DNA from: Clostridia bacterium
GTDB lineage: Bacteria; Bacillota; Clostridia; Oscillospirales; Acutalibacteraceae
Assembly: GCA_900755895.1 (NCBI GenBank)
Contig: CAAEIG010000063.1
Location: 1-43,151 of the forward strand
DNA length: 43,151 nucleotides
Reading direction: 5' to 3'
Shown here: piece after piece, positions 39,225 to 43,151 of the stretch
How positions within the stretch are numbered: the stretch's first letter is position 1
Layout of the letters: the number at the start of each line of letters is the position of its first letter
The notes under the pieces: model-generated
What the model was told of the DNA's origin: nothing
The model's database searches: none
Seen by the model: the letters and a program-made list of their open reading frames with translations, nothing else
Program-made: the position numbers and the translations under genes

Positions 39225-41298
39225 TCCCAGCACCTTCTGTGGAATCCGGATAGCCATAGGCCTCGGCAAACCGCTGCAAGATTCCCGCTTCGTCATACAT
39301 GCCCTGCACGTATTCCTGCAGAAGAGGCGCAAGATAATCCGTCCAAAGCTGATCAAAGGAAAGCGTCTTTAATTTCAGGAAGTAGGCCGGGCCAATCTGA
39401 TAGTTCTCATTCAGATCTTCCACCCGGACGATCTCCTTATTCAAGACCGTCATCCGCCGGATGGCCTCCTCTTCCAATTCCTCGTCCTCCAGGTTTGCCA
39501 ACATCTCCAGACGCTCATCCGCTTTCAATTCCACAAACCGGAACCGTCTGCGCATGGCAAAATCAAAGCTGTCCACCGACCGGTCGATGTCATTCATGGT
39601 GCCAATGATGTAAACATTCTCCGGGATGAAAAACTTCTCATTGGGGTCGGCGTGGAGATTGGCATACTGGGTGGTGACTTCTCCCGCTCTCCCACGGTAT
39701 CCCGGATCCAGGGCAAAAAACAGCTCTCCAAATATTTTAGAGATCTCCCCTCGATTGATCTCGTCAATGATAAAGACGTATTTTTTGAGCTTCTCCACTT
39801 TCGAGGTGGCCTTGGACGATTTCTTTTTCCGCTTTAAGATCTCTTTATAGATGGCAAAATCATAGGAGTATCCCTGTGTAGCAAAGACCTTTCCAAAAAA
39901 CAGAGTGAGGTCCTTGACCTTCTCAAAGGATTTTCCTGATTCCAGCATCTGTCTCACTTCATCCAGGCTCAAAGTCAACCTGTTGGAAGATGCGTTCCCC
40001 GGTATGGCAATATAGATGTGGGAGTCATCCACATCGGTGATGGAAAACTCGCTGCCATTCACCGTCTGGAAGGTGTCCACACCAAATCGTATCGTCTCAA
40101 AAAAGTCGCTCATCGCCTCTTGAGCGGATACCTCCTGATCGAGATCTTCCTGGGTTTTCTGGGAATCCTCGTAGTTCTTCCTGGCGCGAGCTACAAACTT
40201 CTTAAAGATTCCATCTTTCAGCTCAAAGCCCATGGTCCCATCCTCGTTGAGCTTGGGACGCAGGCCTTCCACAAAATCCGAGTAATCGTAGCTAGGGTGG
40301 AACTGCACAAACTCCACCCGTGATTTTTCCTCATCGGTAAGCAACTCGTAATCGGCATAATCACCGTCGCTGACAACTGCCGCAGCGATCTGCCTGGCCA
40401 GGTAGGTCTTTCCCGTGCCCGGTGCACCTCGGAAAATCAGGTTCTTCGATTCCACCAACATCGAAGAATAAGGCTCCAAAGACCCCTGAAACTCTTGGGC
40501 AAGTTCCTCTTCAAGCGTTTCGTCAGCCTTGGCGTCTTTGATCTCTTTTTCCGTTTTCTCCCGATAGGTCAAAACAAACTGATCCCCTGGCTGCCCAAAC
40601 CGCTTCAGGCATTCCTGCACAAACAAAATCGTGGAAAAAACGTTCCAGCAATAGATCACAAACATCCTGCCAAGGGCATAGCTGTAATAGGTGGAATATT
40701 CAATGGTTTTGCGGTACTTCCGAAATTCCTCCACGCTGGGATAGATCCCACGGATCACACCGCTGCCAGGAGTATATTGGCAGATGGGAAACGCTTCTTT
40801 TTCCTCTGTGGACAAGGCGCCGATCTGCTTTTCAAACACCTGAAAAGCAATGCGCGCCATGGTTTGATTGGAATTGCGTCGCTCGCCCTTGCGATAGGTA
40901 CGGCGAACAATCGTCCCATCCCCCCGCTTCAGGTACACAGACAGCGTCTTATACCCGTCGCCAAGGTTCAAGTTGTCCATGGTAAAGCGCTCATCAGTGG
41001 ACTGGACGTCCTCTGCCGAAATCGACAGCTGAAATTTTTCCAGCAGTTTTGTATCGATCCGGAATCCCAGACCCTCCAAAAAGTTCTTGGCCTCCCCGGC
41101 GTGGAAGGAATCCGTCTGGATATCCGTTCCCTTTGCCAGGTGGGCCGCCACCGCCAGGACATATTTGGGCGGATATCGCTTTCCATCCTCCGACACCAGC
41201 TCATATTTGGTGCTTTGGTGAGGAAACGGCACCCCGTTTTGGTCAATATATGTAAGCGCGTTTATGATATCCTGTTTTTCTACCTCTGGAATAGCCAT
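39199..41298 (-). CDS. mcrB: McrB-type GTPase of a McrBC restriction system
   Basis: 699 residues. Residues 1-80 (KYELVSEDGKRYPPKYVLAV) resemble the ScoMcrA-like N-terminal head; the middle (100-280) is presumably the modified-DNA reader and linker. The AAA+ GTPase has Walker A GAPGTGKT (291-298), FVQFHPSYDYSDFVEGLRP, Walker B FIIDEINRG (509-517) and the McrB signature GTMNDIDRSVDSFDFAMRRR (from 566). It assembles as a hexamer, recognises modified cytosine and drives McrC cleavage. AAAGGAGGG precedes the ATG. Transcribed from the promoter at 41408-41436. Confidence 0.93.
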   Translation of the reverse strand: MAIPEVEKQDIINALTYIDQNGVPFPHQSTKYELVSEDGKRYPPKYVLAVAAHLAKGTDIQTDSFHAGEAKNFLEGLGFRIDTKLLEKFQLSISAEDVQSTDERFTMDNLNLGDGYKTLSVYLKRGDGTIVRRTYRKGERRNSNQTMARIAFQVFEKQIGALSTEEKEAFPICQYTPGSGVIRGIYPSVEEFRKYRKTIEYSTYYSYALGRMFVIYCWNVFSTILFVQECLKRFGQPGDQFVLTYREKTEKEIKDAKADETLEEELAQEFQGSLEPYSSMLVESKNLIFRGAPGTGKTYLARQIAAAVVSDGDYADYELLTDEEKSRVEFVQFHPSYDYSDFVEGLRPKLNEDGTMGFELKDGIFKKFVARARKNYEDSQKTQEDLDQEVSAQEAMSDFFETIRFGVDTFQTVNGSEFSITDVDDSHIYIAIPGNASSNRLTLSLDEVRQMLESGKSFEKVKDLTLFFGKVFATQGYSYDFAIYKEILKRKKKSSKATSKVEKLKKYVFIIDEINRGEISKIFGELFFALDPGYRGRAGEVTTQYANLHADPNEKFFIPENVYIIGTMNDIDRSVDSFDFAMRRRFRFVELKADERLEMLANLEDEELEEEAIRRMTVLNKEIVRVEDLNENYQIGPAYFLKLKTLSFDQLWTDYLAPLLQEYVQGMYDEAGILQRFAEAYGYPDSTEGAGNETTQNQG

Positions 41299-41407
41299 GC
41301 CGGCCCTCCTTTCAAGGAAAACAATGGTTTCTAGGCTGGTCTGCGGGAAATGGCGTGGTTACAGGACTTGCTTTAGCAGCTCCACCGCGCTCTCCTTCTG
41401 TGGTGTT

Positions 41408-41436
41408 ATTATACAGGCTCCCGGTAAATCCGGCAA
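41408..41436 (-). promoter_or_regulatory. mcrBC promoter, copy of the rhodanese promoter
   Basis: Minus-strand TTGCCG (41431-41436) and TATAAT (41408-41413), spacer 17, about 110 bases before mcrB. The core and flanks (CGCGCTCTCC downstream, GGGAGCCTG in the spacer) match 20450-20500. Confidence 0.8.
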
Positions 41437-41485
41437 TACATGAAAGAAAGCTAACCTTCCTATTCTCTCTATAGATCAGCCTTAA

Positions 41486-42005
41486 AAAGCGCTGACCAAA
41501 ACACTTTGGTATCCCATGGTGAAGCAAATCGAAAAACTGGTCGGTGTGAAGGTCACAAAAAGCACCGTGGCAAAAGGAATCTCCAAAGCGATTCCTGTGG
41601 TTGGCGGCGTGATTTCCGGCAGCTTAAACTTTGCCTCGATGCTCCCCATGGCCAAGCGTTTGGCCGCCTCCCTAGATAAGGCAAACTTTGACTACACCGA
41701 AGCCGAAGTATTACAGGACTACGAGGAGCTTGAGGAAATGTCAAAGGAACCCTTCCCTGCCAATGCAGAAAAAATCCTCTGTCAAAGACCGGGCTGTAAA
41801 AGGTGTAAAACATTTTGGAGAGGGCATCAGTGGCATCTTCACAAAAGGAAAGAAAACAGATAAAGATGCAACAATCACTACTCCCACCCGACCGGGAGAA
41901 GATGCTTTTGCAAAACTGGAAAAGCTGGCGAAGCTGAAGGATATGGGAGCTATTACGCAGGAAGAGTTTAACACCAAAAAAGCGGAGTTACTTTCCCGGA
42001 TTTAA
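41486..42005 (+). pseudogene. EcsC-like/SHOCT protein, 5'-truncated and frameshifted
   Basis: The frame is open from 41486 (KALTKTLWYPMVKQIEKLVG, then STVAKGISKAIPVVGGVISG), resembling the C-terminal half of EcsC-like membrane-associated proteins. The front is missing; it starts after a TAA. At an A6 run (41769-41774) one extra A shifts the frame. The next frame continues KSSVKDRAVKGVKHFGEGIS and ends in a SHOCT domain (FAKLEKLAKLKDMGAITQEE). Removing one A would join EcsC-like and SHOCT parts. Two lesions, so a pseudogene, though the A run could also be a slippage site or sequencing error. Confidence 0.7.
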
Positions 42006-42059
42006 ATCTATTCCAGAGATAGGGTGATCAAATCGGAGATGTTTCAGAAAGGTATAGCT

Positions 42060-42779
42060 ATGGAAACCAAAAAATTTCTCATCGGTTCGATCCCCTCGGT
42101 TTTATACGGCGATTCTGGGGAACGATGTTATCTTTTCCTCCACGGACAAATGGGCTATAAAGAAGAAGCTGAAGCCTTCGCTCAAGTGGTTTGTCCCAAA
42201 GGATACCAGATGCTTGCCATAGATTTGGCCGGTCATGGAGATCGACAAAATCGGGGCGAAGAACTAGTACCATAGACAGCAGTTCCAGATATTCAATCGG
42301 CATGGAACTGGGCCAAAGGCCACTGGGATAAGGTGGCCCTCCGGGCTACCAGTATTGGTGCCTACTTTGCCCTGGCATGCCTGGATTCACCATCACAAGC
42401 TCTGCTAGTCTCCCCCATTTTAAATATGGAACAGTTGATTTTAACCATGATGGACTGGGCGGGCGTTACAGAGGAACGGTTGAGGGAACAAGGCAAGATT
42501 GCCACCTCCTTCGGGCAAACTTTGTCCTGGAAGTATCTTTGCTGGGTTCGAGAACACCCTGTGAGAGATCGGAAATGTCCCGTTTGCCTCCTCTACGGAA
42601 GCAAAGACAATATGACCCCACGCCAGATAGTGGAAACCTACGCTCAACGTTCCAATGTTTATCTCACTGTGGTGGAAGGCGGAGAGCATTGGTTCCACAC
42701 ATCAGAACAACTGACCGAGCTGCGAAAATGGGAGGAACAGGAAAGCAGACTATTGCAACTCTCCAAATTTCTATGGTAG
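42060..42779 (+). pseudogene. Alpha/beta hydrolase with single in-frame amber stop
   Basis: From ATG 42060 (AAAGG upstream) the frame reads KKFLIGSIPSVLYGDSGERC, LFLHGQMGYKEEAEAFAQVV and DLAGHGDRQNRGEELVP, then TAG (42273-42275). It continues in the same frame with VPDIQSAWNWAKGHWDKVAL, ATSIGAYFA (nucleophile elbow, Ser in SIG), CLLYGSKDNMT and a catalytic GGEHWFH. The full length would be about 239 residues, normal for the family. In relatives the stop position is probably Trp (TGG to TAG). Apart from this one codon the gene looks intact. Confidence 0.85.
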
Positions 42780-42993
42780 AAACCATAAATTTAATAATGG
42801 GAATATTGGCTAACTGAAAACATCCCAGAATTAACAGCAGGGACAAGAGTAACTATTCGGTTCTCTTATTACTGCTGTTAACTGTTTGAAGATAACTTTC
42901 TCTTAATTCGCTGTCTCAATTCCTTATAAAACTGCGCCCCTCACCATTCAACAAAATACTGAAGCTGGACCAATGGAAATCCCCCCCTCCTTC
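42780..42993. other. Intergenic stretch with a long inverted repeat
   Basis: TTAACAGCAG (42831-42840) pairs with CTGCTGTTAA (42872-42881), and AAGAG with CTCTT inside, giving an imperfect stem of about 20 pairs with a 13-base loop. T-rich sequence follows (GTTTGAAG). It may end transcription of the hydrolase remnant. No gene seen. Confidence 0.5.
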
Positions 42994-43151
42994 TGGTACA
43001 ATGAAATCTAAAGGGACTGGGGAAATCCCAATGTGCAACACCGCATAGTTTCCGCTTTTTCCAACCGCAAACACCCCGCAACCGCTAGTTGACACACTTC
43101 CATGTCTGGATGGTGGCTATGCAACCGTCCAATCTGCTAGAATGACTCCAA
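42994..43151 (+). repeat. Leader repeat, copy 2
   Basis: Second copy of the 20575-20733 leader, running off the window end. The 41-base identical run is at 43087-43127. The next gene, outside the window, is probably an XRE-membrane regulator paralogous to the one at 20755. Confidence 0.8.

Noticed and set aside
40495..41334. 279-residue plus-strand frame antisense to mcrB
   Set aside because: Shadow of mcrB; no promoter or ribosome site.
1..43151. CRISPR arrays, rRNA or complete tRNA genes
   Set aside because: No regularly spaced short repeats, no rRNA-like stretch and only partial tRNA 3' ends were seen on reading both strands.

Overview
The window looks like an accessory, rearranged region of a gut-type Firmicutes (Clostridia; Oscillospiraceae such as the Flavonifractor/Pseudoflavonifractor group would fit). 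The basis is mid-GC coding with strong AGGAGG-type ribosome sites, and the families present: a DUF4368-type serine recombinase, WYL and XRE regulators, MmcQ/YjbR, SPASM remnants and heterodimeric ABC exporters. The host assignment is inference; there is no rRNA or core housekeeping gene here.

Layout. (a) 1-54 is the C-terminal tail of a large serine recombinase. It abuts a 5'-truncated XRE/TPR regulator (88-621), so the left edge is a mobile-element junction. (b) 613-8572, leftward, is a restriction operon in the order Mrr-like nuclease, hsdM, hsdS, a two-helix membrane protein, hsdR, Nudix hydrolase. (c) 8719-19994 is a mobilizable element: tandem-HTH protein, SLOG protein, RHH and two XRE regulators, tyrosine integrase, excisionase, relaxase with a membrane protein gene nested in another frame, MobC, a hairpin-rich oriT candidate, a RepA-like ATPase and a possible origin. 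It ends in a rightward operon encoding a 1015-residue two-barrel RNA polymerase of the QDE-1/YonO (RdRP-like) type plus an unknown partner. (d) 19994-26192 holds a rhodanese lipoprotein, an XRE membrane regulator, a macrodomain protein, a WYL/YjbR-DUF3795/GyrI operon, and an unknown protein with a zinc-ribbon partner. (e) 26343-32332 is a scrapyard. AT-rich DUF2971 and FRG-domain genes lie among a merR fragment with a 19-bp-spacer promoter, a frameshifted flavin reductase, a broken VWA gene, a macrodomain stub, a resolvase fragment and a tRNA-like 3' end; an intact AAA_14/DUF4143 ATPase follows. (f) At 32770-32832 is the 3' half of a tRNA-Ser(CGA) gene with its terminator, the scar of a tRNA-targeting element. 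(g) 32929-37473 has a GNAT acetyltransferase and an ABC exporter pair downstream of a SPASM (radical-SAM peptide maturase) remnant. (h) 37474-41298 is a second leftward restriction operon, mcrB-mcrC-Nudix. (i) 41486-43151 has two broken genes and a second copy of the leader found before the XRE gene at 20755.

How it fits together. Two unrelated restriction operons (type I plus Mrr; McrBC) flank the region, and each ends with a closely related Nudix hydrolase gene, the McrBC one coupled by an ATGA overlap. Between them is a mobilizable element carrying its own RNA-polymerase-like enzyme. I consider that polymerase operon (16046-19943), the nested gene in the relaxase and the restriction-Nudix pairing the three most interesting items. 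The many truncated genes, partial tRNAs and repeated promoter modules show repeated insertion and deletion here.
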